Positions 1-5,084 of a DNA stretch of 5,084 bases are shown piece after piece. The notes under the pieces were generated by a model. It saw only the letters and a program-made list of their open reading frames with translations. It was not told the DNA's origin and ran no database searches. Source of the DNA: Akkermansiaceae bacterium (lineage in GTDB: Bacteria > Verrucomicrobiota > Verrucomicrobiia > Verrucomicrobiales > Akkermansiaceae); NCBI GenBank assembly GCA_023301645.1, contig JALZUH010000123.1, positions 1-5,084 of the forward strand, read 5' to 3'. The position numbers and the translations under genes were made by a program. Position 1 is the first letter of the stretch. Every line of letters begins with the position of its first letter.

Positions 1-2
1 CC

Positions 3-1220
3 GCGCCACAGTGGTTAACTGAATCTGGCGCCTCTCGTGAAAGCGGGTTGGCCCAGCTTAGGGCTTTTGCCTCCAAGGTTACTCGTTATGGGGCAAAAAG
101 GAATTTTGTAGATGCGGATTCTACTGGTGTATCCCAACTCTCGCCTTGGACCAATAAGGGATTACTCACTGAGGCTGAGATCTCGAAAGTAGTCTTGGAT
201 GAGCGTAAGTTCTCTTCGATCGAAAAATTCCTACAAGAGGTCTACTGGAGAAGGTATTGGCGAGGCTACCTAAGTCATCGCCCACAGATCTGGGAAACGT
301 ATCGAAAACGCGTCACTGAGCTTAGCGAGCAGACTTCCGAATGCGAAAAGATAGCACGCATTATTCAAGGGGAATGCGACGTCGAGATCATGGGCTACTT
401 TGCACGTCAGCTGATCCAGACTGGTTACATGCACAATCACGCTCGGATGTGGTTTGCCGCTTGGTGGATTCATGTCGAAAATCTTCCTTGGGAACTGGGT
501 GCTGATTTTTTCCTACGCCATTTGATCGATGGAGATCCCGCAGTAAATACACTCTCGTGGCGCTGGGTGGCAGGCCTGCACACCCAAGGCAAAAACTATC
601 TCACTCGCAGAAGTAACATCGAGAAATACGTCCACCCCGACCTCCTAAGTCAATACTCTGGCGGACTAGAGCGTTTAGAAAACCCTATCGCCGCCCCTCA
701 GCGAGAATACGTAAGCGACCTCTCCCCAGTTATCAGTAAAGAAGAGCTCCCACTAGACCTCGCCTTTAGTAATTCGGCTACAGAAACTCTCGCGGTCTTT
801 GCTGATGACCTAGATATCGAGAGGTGCATTGCGACGCTCAAAACAAAAGGAGTCCAGATCTCTAAGCTCTATCTCCTCCACAATTCGTCGCTGGAGCTTG
901 AATTTAGCCCACAAAAAGCACAATGGAACAAAAGCTCGCGTAATGCAGCAGCCTCCCATGTAGAATCATTAGGCATTCAAGTCCACCAAGTGGATCTAAA
1001 CTCCAAACTGACCTCTGAGACAATAACAGCGCCCTACATTCTCCAACGCCCAGAAGTCGGCTATTACTCAGAAAGCTACCAGCAGCTACTAGCACAACCC
1101 AAGGAAGTGCTCGCCCACTACGACGAAGAAAAAGAGACCCTGAACTCTCATGCCAAAGCAGGCTTCTTCACCTACTGGAAGAAAACAAAAAAATCTCTAT
1201 TCAACGATGCCAGATCTTAA
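3..1220 (+). CDS. Photolyase/cryptochrome-family FAD-binding protein, 5' end outside window
   Basis: This is the FAD-binding half of the DNA photolyase/cryptochrome family, expected to hold FAD in an all-helical pocket; its substrate is not known, and repair or light sensing are both possible. Numbering from the TTG at 48, the family signatures are RNF plus SQLSPW near 18-33, FLQEVYWRRYW at 61-71, TGYMHNHARMWFAAWW at 125-140 and HLIDGDPAVNTLSWRW at 158-173. After about residue 205 the family helices end. Residues 247-317 then read like alternating strands and helices (TLAVFADD, KLYLLH, IQVHQVDL), followed by an aromatic and basic tail (GFFTYWKKTKKSLF). The frame stays open to the left edge with no ATG or GTG, and the TTG at 48 sits inside a family-like stretch (SGLAQLRAF) without a ribosome site, so I treat the gene as 5'-partial. 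From memory, bacterial proteins of this kind lack the usual N-terminal antenna domain, but the window cannot prove that here. The family call is firm; the function is open. Confidence 0.88.
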   Translation, partial: APQWLTESGASRESGLAQLRAFASKVTRYGAKRNFVDADSTGVSQLSPWTNKGLLTEAEISKVVLDERKFSSIEKFLQEVYWRRYWRGYLSHRPQIWETYRKRVTELSEQTSECEKIARIIQGECDVEIMGYFARQLIQTGYMHNHARMWFAAWWIHVENLPWELGADFFLRHLIDGDPAVNTLSWRWVAGLHTQGKNYLTRRSNIEKYVHPDLLSQYSGGLERLENPIAAPQREYVSDLSPVISKEELPLDLAFSNSATETLAVFADDLDIERCIATLKTKGVQISKLYLLHNSSLELEFSPQKAQWNKSSRNAAASHVESLGIQVHQVDLNSKLTSETITAPYILQRPEVGYYSESYQQLLAQPKEVLAHYDEEKETLNSHAKAGFFTYWKKTKKSLFNDARS

Positions 1221-1356
1221 AAAACAATTCAAGGTCTGCCCCGTGTGTCAGCGCCCCTTCCACAATCGAAAGAAGTGGGATTCCCGCGGGATTTGGGATC
1301 AGATTATCTACTGCTCTGATAAGTGCCGTAAAAACAAACCCAAGAAAAGCGACTAG
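1207..1356 (+). CDS. DUF2256 family small zinc-ribbon-like protein
   Basis: This 49-residue protein has two cysteine pairs, CPVC at 11-14 and CSDKC at 36-40, around a basic and aromatic core (RPFHNRKKW at 16-24, W30, Y35). This is the pattern of the DUF2256 family, usually 40-60 residues, and suggests one bound zinc ion; the function is unknown. The ATG at 1207 is chosen over an upstream in-frame start at 1150 because the family begins just before the first CxxC and the longer form would lie deep inside the preceding gene. It overlaps the photolyase-like gene by 14 bases in another frame, which suggests translational coupling. DUF2256 genes are known to me as frequent neighbours of photolyase/cryptochrome genes, so a shared role is plausible but inferred. 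The basic C-terminus (KNKPKKSD) could contact nucleic acid. No Shine-Dalgarno sequence is evident. Confidence 0.85.
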   Translation: MPDLKKQFKVCPVCQRPFHNRKKWDSRGIWDQIIYCSDKCRKNKPKKSD

Positions 1357-1360
1357 ATCA

Positions 1361-1380
1361 AGCAGTAGCAGCCTACTGCT
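1361..1380. terminator. Hairpin at the convergent DUF2256/ribF junction, possible bidirectional terminator
   Basis: AGCAGTAG (1361-1368) and CTACTGCT (1373-1380) are perfect reverse complements with a CAGC loop. The right arm contains the ribF stop codon and the left arm starts 4 bases after the DUF2256 stop. The position between converging genes fits a shared terminator. However, no T run follows directly on either strand, so it would be a weak intrinsic terminator or a Rho- or RNase-related structure. Confidence 0.4.
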
Positions 1381-2320
1381 CGCTGAAGAACTCCCTCGAC
1401 GCCGCCACATCCATCGCGATCTGCCCCTTCAGCTCATCAAGCGAGCCGAATTTCTTCTCCCCCCTGAGGTAGCTGAGAAACCACACCTCCATATCAGAAT
1501 CGTAAAGATCACCACTGAAATCCAGTAAGTGGATCTCCAGCATACGCTTAGCCTCAGCGCCCTCGACCGTCGGTCTTAAGCCCAAGTTACCCACCCCCTG
1601 ATAGCGCTCACCACTACTCAGCAGCACCTCCACCACCCACACCCCATTACAGGGTAGCTGTTCATTATAAACACGTAGATTAGCCGTAGGAAATCCCAAT
1701 GTCCGCCCCAGCTGACGACCGTGGATCACCGTGCCGAGCACCGTATACTCACGCCCCAGCATCGCAGCGGCCGACTCCAAGTTACCATCGCGCACCGCCT
1801 GCCTGATTCTTGTGCTACTCACGCGCTCGCCATCGAGCATCACTGCACTATGAGCATGAATATCCACGCCATGTTTCGCGCCGAACTCCCGTAGTAATTC
1901 TACATTGCCACGACGCTCCTTACCGAATTTCCAGTCCTCACCAATGGCAAGCGTCTTCAAACTCGACGTATTTTCAAAAATCTCATCCAGAAAATCACTC
2001 GCCTCACGCGCAGCAAACTCCCGCGTAAACGAAACCACAATCATCACATCCACCCCCAAGTCCTCTAAAAGATCCCGCTTATGATTTAAAGAAGCCAGTA
2101 TCTGCTTAGGAGCCACATGCGGAGCCAGCACCCTAATGGGATGAGGATCAAAGGTAAGCACCCCCACCACACCCTCAGAGCCACCAGCCCGAGCCGCAGC
2201 CACCGCCGACTCGATCACAGCACGGTGCCCGATATGCACACCATCAAAAACCCCCAGCGCAATATGAAGCGGCCCCTCAATCGACTGCAAATCTCTTAAA
2301 TCAGTAATGACTCTTAACAT
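1373..2320 (-). CDS. ribF: Bifunctional riboflavin kinase / FAD synthetase
   Basis: RibF phosphorylates riboflavin to FMN with ATP and then adenylylates FMN to FAD, the last two steps of flavin cofactor synthesis in the cytoplasm. The 315-residue product has the usual length. The N-terminal adenylyltransferase domain shows the nucleotide-binding GVFDGVHIGH (23-32), TFDPHP (56-61), the GEDWKFGKERRG segment (127-138) and SSTRIR (168-173). The C-terminal riboflavin kinase domain shows GTVIHGRQLGRTLGFPTANL (196-215), GNLGLRPT (244-251) and the LEIHLLDFSGDLY stretch (261-273), which carries the expected catalytic Glu. I choose the ATG at 2320 because the alignment to the family begins there; an in-frame TTG at 2347 would add nine residues without a ribosome site and lies just upstream of a possible -10 box. 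The gene is convergent with the DUF2256 pair and divergent from rpoD. It supplies the FAD that the neighbouring photolyase-like protein would need, although it is transcribed separately. All key motifs are intact. Confidence 0.97.
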   Translation of the reverse strand: MLRVITDLRDLQSIEGPLHIALGVFDGVHIGHRAVIESAVAAARAGGSEGVVGVLTFDPHPIRVLAPHVAPKQILASLNHKRDLLEDLGVDVMIVVSFTREFAAREASDFLDEIFENTSSLKTLAIGEDWKFGKERRGNVELLREFGAKHGVDIHAHSAVMLDGERVSSTRIRQAVRDGNLESAAAMLGREYTVLGTVIHGRQLGRTLGFPTANLRVYNEQLPCNGVWVVEVLLSSGERYQGVGNLGLRPTVEGAEAKRMLEIHLLDFSGDLYDSDMEVWFLSYLRGEKKFGSLDELKGQIAMDVAASREFFSEQ

Positions 2321-2336
2321 AAAATCTGCACTAGTG

Positions 2337-2342
2337 ATTATG
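2337..2342 (-). promoter_or_regulatory. Possible -10 box for ribF
   Basis: On the minus strand this reads CATAAT, five of six matches to the sigma-70 -10 consensus, about 17 bases upstream of the ribF ATG. No good -35 lies 16-18 bases upstream. If used, the leader would be only about 10 bases long, which would rule out the TTG at 2347 as the start. This is weak evidence from one short motif. Confidence 0.22.
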
Positions 2343-2445
2343 CCCAATCAGCGAATTGAACAGCTAAAAGATAAATCAAGCTGAAGATAGCTGGTGATAG
2401 CGAGCCTGTCGCCACTGTGCGATGGGGAATATTGGCTGAAATTCT

Positions 2446-2759
2446 AGAGTAAGCGGGCGTTTAAGAAGGGTAGCGAATTACCAGCAGCATTCTTGTTAGC
2501 TTCAATGATTGGCTTGAGCCGTCACATGCTCCAACAACGGATTACAATATGGAGCATAAAAAACATCTAATAAATCATGCGGAAAACGTGGTCTATCTGA
2601 TCTTGCAGAGGCAGTCTCTATCTCCCACTTCCTTTTATCTAAGCGAAATCCAAATTCCCACCAGTCACCTATCTTGGCTAGAGCCCATTGATAGCTGCTC
2701 TCCTACACGCCTTAAAACACCCTCAAAAACCTACCCATTCCCCCACTATCATCATCCAT
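2446..2759 (-). pseudogene. Probable remnant of a small unrecognised protein gene
   Basis: I do not recognise the family. Reading the minus strand from an ATG at 2759 gives 15 codons (including GRFLRVF), then TAA at 2714-2712 and TAG at 2705-2703. The same frame then stays open for 66 codons to a TGA at 2504-2502. That open stretch is strikingly protein-like (YQWALAKIGDWWEFGF at 2693-2646, FPHDLLDVFYAPY near 2582-2544), has no low complexity, and contains no ATG, GTG or TTG start before its last third. In the adjacent frame, the segment KPIIEANKNAAGNSLPF continues from 2515 toward a TAG at 2446-2444. Together this looks like one small gene of roughly 90-100 residues inactivated by two stops and one frameshift. 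The alternatives are a chance open frame or an errant short gene. It points the same way as ribF, but any link to it is unknown. The call rests on residue composition only. Confidence 0.4.
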
Positions 2760-2905
2760 CGTAGTAGATAAGACTCCCCCTCATCACCATTCGTTTTACG
2801 AACACATTACCCGACTCATGGGTGACTGGGTCAAAAGTGAGATAATCCTTCTAAAACCTTAGAGTTTACCCTTGACCTATGGTGATCTCTCGCAGAGGTT
2901 TCAAT

Positions 2906-2944
2906 CCGTCCTAGGCGGCATTTATGCGCGTCTTGCCTTATAAT
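2906..2944 (+). promoter_or_regulatory. Likely rpoD promoter with overlapping dyad
   Basis: A perfect TATAAT lies at 2939-2944, 47 bases before the rpoD ATG. The -35 position (about 2916-2921, CGGCAT) is poor, and there is no TG extension of the -10. The -35 area overlaps a near-palindrome: CCG, one base, the palindrome CCTAGG, then CGG (2906-2918), a possible operator. Transcription would start near 2951, after the in-frame GTG at 2947, which supports the ATG at 2992 as the true start. Confidence 0.5.
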
Positions 2945-2991
2945 GGGTGAGGTGTGTCTATTTCTTATTTATAACTATTTCATACAACTTC

Positions 2992-3306
2992 ATGGCAACA
3001 AAGAAAACAGCGGCAAAGAAGACCAGCGCTAAGAAAGCTCCTGCAAAGAAAGCAGTAGCTAAAAAAGCGAGCACCAAAACAACGACAGCTAAGAAGCCTG
3101 CCGCTAAGAAAGCTCCCGCCAAGAAGACAGCTGCGAAGAAAGTAGTAGCGAAGAAAGCACCTGCCAAAAAGACTGCTGCCAAAAAAGCGGTAGCAAAGAA
3201 AGCACCTGCTAAAAAAGCTCCAGCCAAGAAGGCCCCAGCAACAAAAGCCGTGGCTAAGAAAGCTCCAGCGAAGAAGCCTGCTGCCAAAAAAGCTGCTGCT
3301 AAGAAG
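2992..3306 (+). repeat. In-frame 15-bp coding repeat: 21 histone H1-like pentapeptides
   Basis: Codons 1-105 of rpoD divide without a gap into 21 pentapeptides, 19 ending in KK (APAKK, AVAKK, TAAKK, PAAKK and similar); the two exceptions are ASTKT and APATK. About 40 of 105 residues are Lys and none are acidic. A higher-order 15-residue unit (APAKK, TAAKK, then VVAKK or AVAKK) occurs twice in succession, at units 9-14. Lysine and alanine codons vary between copies, so the repeat is kept at protein level rather than being a fresh DNA duplication. Such tails resemble the C-terminus of histone H1, AlgP-like proteins and some actinobacterial DNA-binding proteins. Unspecific DNA contact is inferred. 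Confidence 0.95.
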
Positions 3307-4926
3307 TCTCCTAAGAGCCGTATCGACACACCTGAGATTCAGGAGAAGATTCGCGAGCTCATCAAGATTGCCAAGGAGCAAGAATATCTCACTTATGATG
3401 ATGTCAATGAGGTGCTACCTAATGACATCGTTGACCCAGCTGACATTGAGGCGATTCTTGATCGTCTTCGTAAAATGGAGTTCGACATCATTGACGCCTC
3501 TGAGGTTGATTCCTATCGCGATCGCAAAAAAGACAGCGATGACGTAGGGGCTACCAAGTCGGACCAGAAGCTCGACATCCTCGACGATCCAGTCCGTATG
3601 TATCTCAAGCAGATGGGACAAGTCCCCCTTCTCACTCGTGAGCAGGAGGTTGAAATCTCTAAGCGTATCGAAGATGCTGAAGTCGCAGCTAATGCTGAGC
3701 TTCACAAGTTCGGATTCATTGCTACCTCTTACCTAAAGCTTGCTGAGCGTCTTGAGCGCGGTAAGGAGCGCTTCGACCGCGTCATTCAGGACAAGAAGAT
3801 CGAAAGCCGTGAGCGCTACATGCGCGCACTGCCAAAGCTATGCGAACAAGTCCGCGGACTCCACGAGGACAATGACGAAATTTTCCGTAAACTTCAGTCG
3901 AAGTCACCACGCGGCAGAAAGACTCTCGAAGAGTCGTTTAGCAAAAACCTCACTGCTCTCTCTCGCCTTTACAATCGTTTCTACTACAAGCAGAAGGTCG
4001 TAGAGGACTTCAACAATGAGGTAGAAGAGAATCAAAAGAAACTCTGGAAATACGAGCGCAAGCTTGCTGCTAAGCCAGAGGAAAAAGAATTCGAAACCAA
4101 GATCCGTGAGGTGCAGCAGCTCTCATGGCATACCGTTGAGACTTACACCAGCTGTCGCAAAGATCTACGTAAGCGCACCAAGGAGGCCTATCAGGCAAAA
4201 ACTGAAATGGTCGAGGCGAACTTACGTCTCGTGATCTCTATTGCTAAGAAATACACTAACCGTGGACTTTCCTTCCTCGACCTCATTCAGGAGGGCAACA
4301 TGGGACTGATGAAGGCTGTTGAGAAATTTGAATACCGTCGTGGTTACAAGTTCTCCACCTACGCTACATGGTGGATTCGTCAGGCTATCACTCGCTCTAT
4401 TGCTGATCAGGCGAGAACGATTCGTATCCCAGTGCACATGATCGAGACGATCAACAAGCTGATGCGCGTGCAGAAGCAGCTCGTTCAGGAATACGGTCGT
4501 GAGCCTAGCCCAGATGAGATTGCTGAGGAGATTCACCTCCCTGTCGAGCGTGTGCGTGCTGTTCTTAAGATGGCACAGCAGCCGATTTCGCTACAGGCAC
4601 CTGTAGGTGACTCAGACGACACATCCTTCGGTGACTTCATCGAGGACAAGTCAGCTGATAACCCTATGGAGGAGGCAGGATTTGCCATGCTCAAGGAGAA
4701 GATCGGTGACGTGCTAGACACCCTTACTGAGCGTGAGCGCGAGGTTCTGGAGCAGCGCTTCGGTCTTACCGACGGCTACTCACGCACACTTGAGGAAGTG
4801 GGCAGACAGTTCCAGGTTACCCGTGAGCGTATTCGCCAGATCGAGGCGAAGGCACTTAGAAAAATGCGCCACCCTACCCGTATCCGTAAGCTTGAGGGAT
4901 TCATTGAGCTTCCTAACCTACCCTAG
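2992..4926 (+). CDS. rpoD: Primary (group 1) sigma-70 factor with Lys/Ala-rich N-terminal extension
   Basis: RpoD binds core RNA polymerase and directs it to housekeeping promoters. The 644-residue product has a basic tail at 1-110, then region 1.1 (about 111-170), region 1.2 (DDPVRMYLKQMGQVPLLT, 198-215), a charged, helical non-conserved insert (about 230-395), and region 2 (406-480) with FLDLIQEGNMGLMKAVEKF (428-446) for core binding and FSTYATWWIRQAITRSI (454-470) for -10 opening. Region 3 follows (about 485-560), with the QPISLQ and GDFIEDKSADNP finger segment. Region 4 ends the protein, with LTEREREVLEQRFGL (578-592) and the -35-binding helix-turn-helix VTRERIRQIEAKALRKMRHP (609-628). 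Region 1.1 marks it as a primary, not alternative, sigma. The ATG at 2992 is preferred to the GTG at 2947 because the likely transcript starts after that GTG and the pentapeptide repeat begins in register at the ATG. No Shine-Dalgarno sequence is visible. Two tandem in-frame TAG codons end it, and a strong terminator follows. The identity is certain; the role of the tail is not. Confidence 0.98.
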   Translation: MATKKTAAKKTSAKKAPAKKAVAKKASTKTTTAKKPAAKKAPAKKTAAKKVVAKKAPAKKTAAKKAVAKKAPAKKAPAKKAPATKAVAKKAPAKKPAAKKAAAKKSPKSRIDTPEIQEKIRELIKIAKEQEYLTYDDVNEVLPNDIVDPADIEAILDRLRKMEFDIIDASEVDSYRDRKKDSDDVGATKSDQKLDILDDPVRMYLKQMGQVPLLTREQEVEISKRIEDAEVAANAELHKFGFIATSYLKLAERLERGKERFDRVIQDKKIESRERYMRALPKLCEQVRGLHEDNDEIFRKLQSKSPRGRKTLEESFSKNLTALSRLYNRFYYKQKVVEDFNNEVEENQKKLWKYERKLAAKPEEKEFETKIREVQQLSWHTVETYTSCRKDLRKRTKEAYQAKTEMVEANLRLVISIAKKYTNRGLSFLDLIQEGNMGLMKAVEKFEYRRGYKFSTYATWWIRQAITRSIADQARTIRIPVHMIETINKLMRVQKQLVQEYGREPSPDEIAEEIHLPVERVRAVLKMAQQPISLQAPVGDSDDTSFGDFIEDKSADNPMEEAGFAMLKEKIGDVLDTLTEREREVLEQRFGLTDGYSRTLEEVGRQFQVTRERIRQIEAKALRKMRHPTRIRKLEGFIELPNLP

Positions 4927-4975
4927 TAGGGCCAATCAATCCAAACGAGCCATAGTCGCTCGTAAGAATTTCACC

Positions 4976-5008
4976 AGAGATGGCATGTTATCATGCCATC
5001 TCTTTTTT
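4976..5008 (+). terminator. Intrinsic terminator of rpoD
   Basis: AGAGATGGCATG (4976-4987) and CATGCCATCTCT (4992-5003) form a perfect 12-bp stem with a TTAT loop. The T run at 5003-5008 follows at once. The stem starts 49 bases after the rpoD stop, and no gene lies between, so rpoD is likely the last gene of its transcript. Confidence 0.93.
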
Positions 5009-5013
5009 GGCTC

Positions 5014-5041
5014 TATAAATACGGGTCATGGCCAGATGACC
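5014..5041 (+). promoter_or_regulatory. Possible -10 box and small hairpin after the rpoD terminator
   Basis: TATAAA at 5014-5019 is a five-of-six match to a -10 box. It is followed by a 6-bp hairpin, GGTCAT (5024-5029) and ATGACC (5036-5041), with a six-base loop. Because it sits just after a strong terminator, it could start a transcript for a gene beyond the window. No convincing -35 is seen and no gene begins before the edge, so support is thin. Confidence 0.2.
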
Positions 5042-5084
5042 ATGGCAGTGAGGGTATTCGTGTAGACACACACATCATTCCTAC

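Larger units (their letters stand above)
2321..2991. other. Gene-free divergent intergenic region between ribF and rpoD
   Basis: This 671-base gap separates two divergently transcribed housekeeping genes. Its left part (2321-2445) holds at most a ribF promoter. Its centre (2446-2759) holds the protein-like but broken minus-strand reading described separately. From 2760 to 2900 I see no gene, RNA gene or repeat, only short chance-level palindromes such as TTCGT/ACGAA at 2790-2802. Its right end holds the likely rpoD promoter. The plus-strand frame starting at 2549 (71 codons) has no ribosome site and an unconvincing composition, and is not called a gene. No tRNA or CRISPR pattern was found. 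Confidence 0.6.

Noticed and set aside
2386..2401. Direct repeat GATAGC twice, ten bases apart
   Set aside because: Too short and only two copies; not distinguishable from chance.
2424..2436. GGGGAATATTGG, which resembles a conserved 16S rRNA string
   Set aside because: The match is about 12 bases and the surrounding sequence does not resemble rRNA.
2490..2500. GTTAGC / GCTAAC near 2500, considered as an integron attC core
   Set aside because: It does not fit the GTTRRRY/RYYYAAC consensus, and no partner core site or cassette layout is present.
2526..2557. Inverted repeat ATGCTCC / GGAGCAT
   Set aside because: Only 7-bp arms with an 18-base loop and no T run on either strand; chance or decayed coding sequence is as likely.
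2549..2764. Plus-strand 71-codon open frame in the intergenic gap
   Set aside because: It has no ribosome site, a Pro/Ser/His-rich ending and no recognisable motif. The opposite strand reads far more like protein.
2896..2911. GGTTTCAATCC-like string resembling a tRNA T-arm or a CRISPR repeat
   Set aside because: Flanking bases do not pair to a T-stem, no acceptor or anticodon arm fits, and the string occurs only once.
2958..3381. Two long minus-strand open frames opposite the start of rpoD
   Set aside because: They are mirror translations of the Lys/Ala repeat, giving monotonous Ala/Phe/Leu-rich or Ser/Leu/Cys-rich products, and arise only because the repeat contains no stop in those frames.
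4733..5065. Open frame overlapping the rpoD 3' end and terminator
   Set aside because: It is a shadow of the conserved region 4 coding sequence and runs through a strong terminator; its product has no recognisable features.

Overview
This window shows a bacterial chromosomal segment with four genes and one long gap. From left to right it holds the 3' part of a photolyase/cryptochrome-type FAD-binding protein (+), a 49-residue DUF2256 zinc-ribbon-like protein that overlaps it (+), the FAD-making enzyme RibF (-, convergent), a gene-free gap of about 670 bases, and the housekeeping sigma factor RpoD (+) closed by a strong intrinsic terminator. The G+C content looks intermediate. None of the three visible start codons has a clear Shine-Dalgarno sequence. 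The group 1 sigma-70 carries a long Lys/Ala-rich N-terminal tail. I infer, with only moderate to low confidence, a Verrucomicrobiota-like organism, possibly marine. No rRNA or other taxonomic marker is present to prove it.

Left block (1-1380): the photolyase-like reading frame is already open at the window edge, so its start probably lies outside. DUF2256 begins inside its last codons in another frame, which suggests a co-transcribed, translationally coupled pair. A perfect 8-bp hairpin spans the junction with ribF. RibF makes FMN and FAD, and FAD is the expected cofactor of the photolyase-like protein, so the two converging units are linked in biochemistry although they are not one operon.

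Middle (2321-2991): most of this gap has no intact gene. On the minus strand, at about 2446-2759, there are protein-like translations interrupted by in-frame stops and one apparent frame change. They look like the remains of a small unrecognised gene. The right end of the gap holds a perfect TATAAT and an adjacent dyad that are the likely rpoD promoter region.

Right block (2992-5084): RpoD has all the canonical regions (1.1, 1.2, 2, 3, 4), preceded by 21 consecutive pentapeptides of the xxAKK type with no acidic residue, like a histone H1 tail. A 12-bp stem followed by a T run ends the transcript. The most interesting items are this histone-like tail on the primary sigma factor, the decayed minus-strand gene, and the unusual domain order of the photolyase-like protein. 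I see no mobile element, CRISPR array, tRNA or rRNA.
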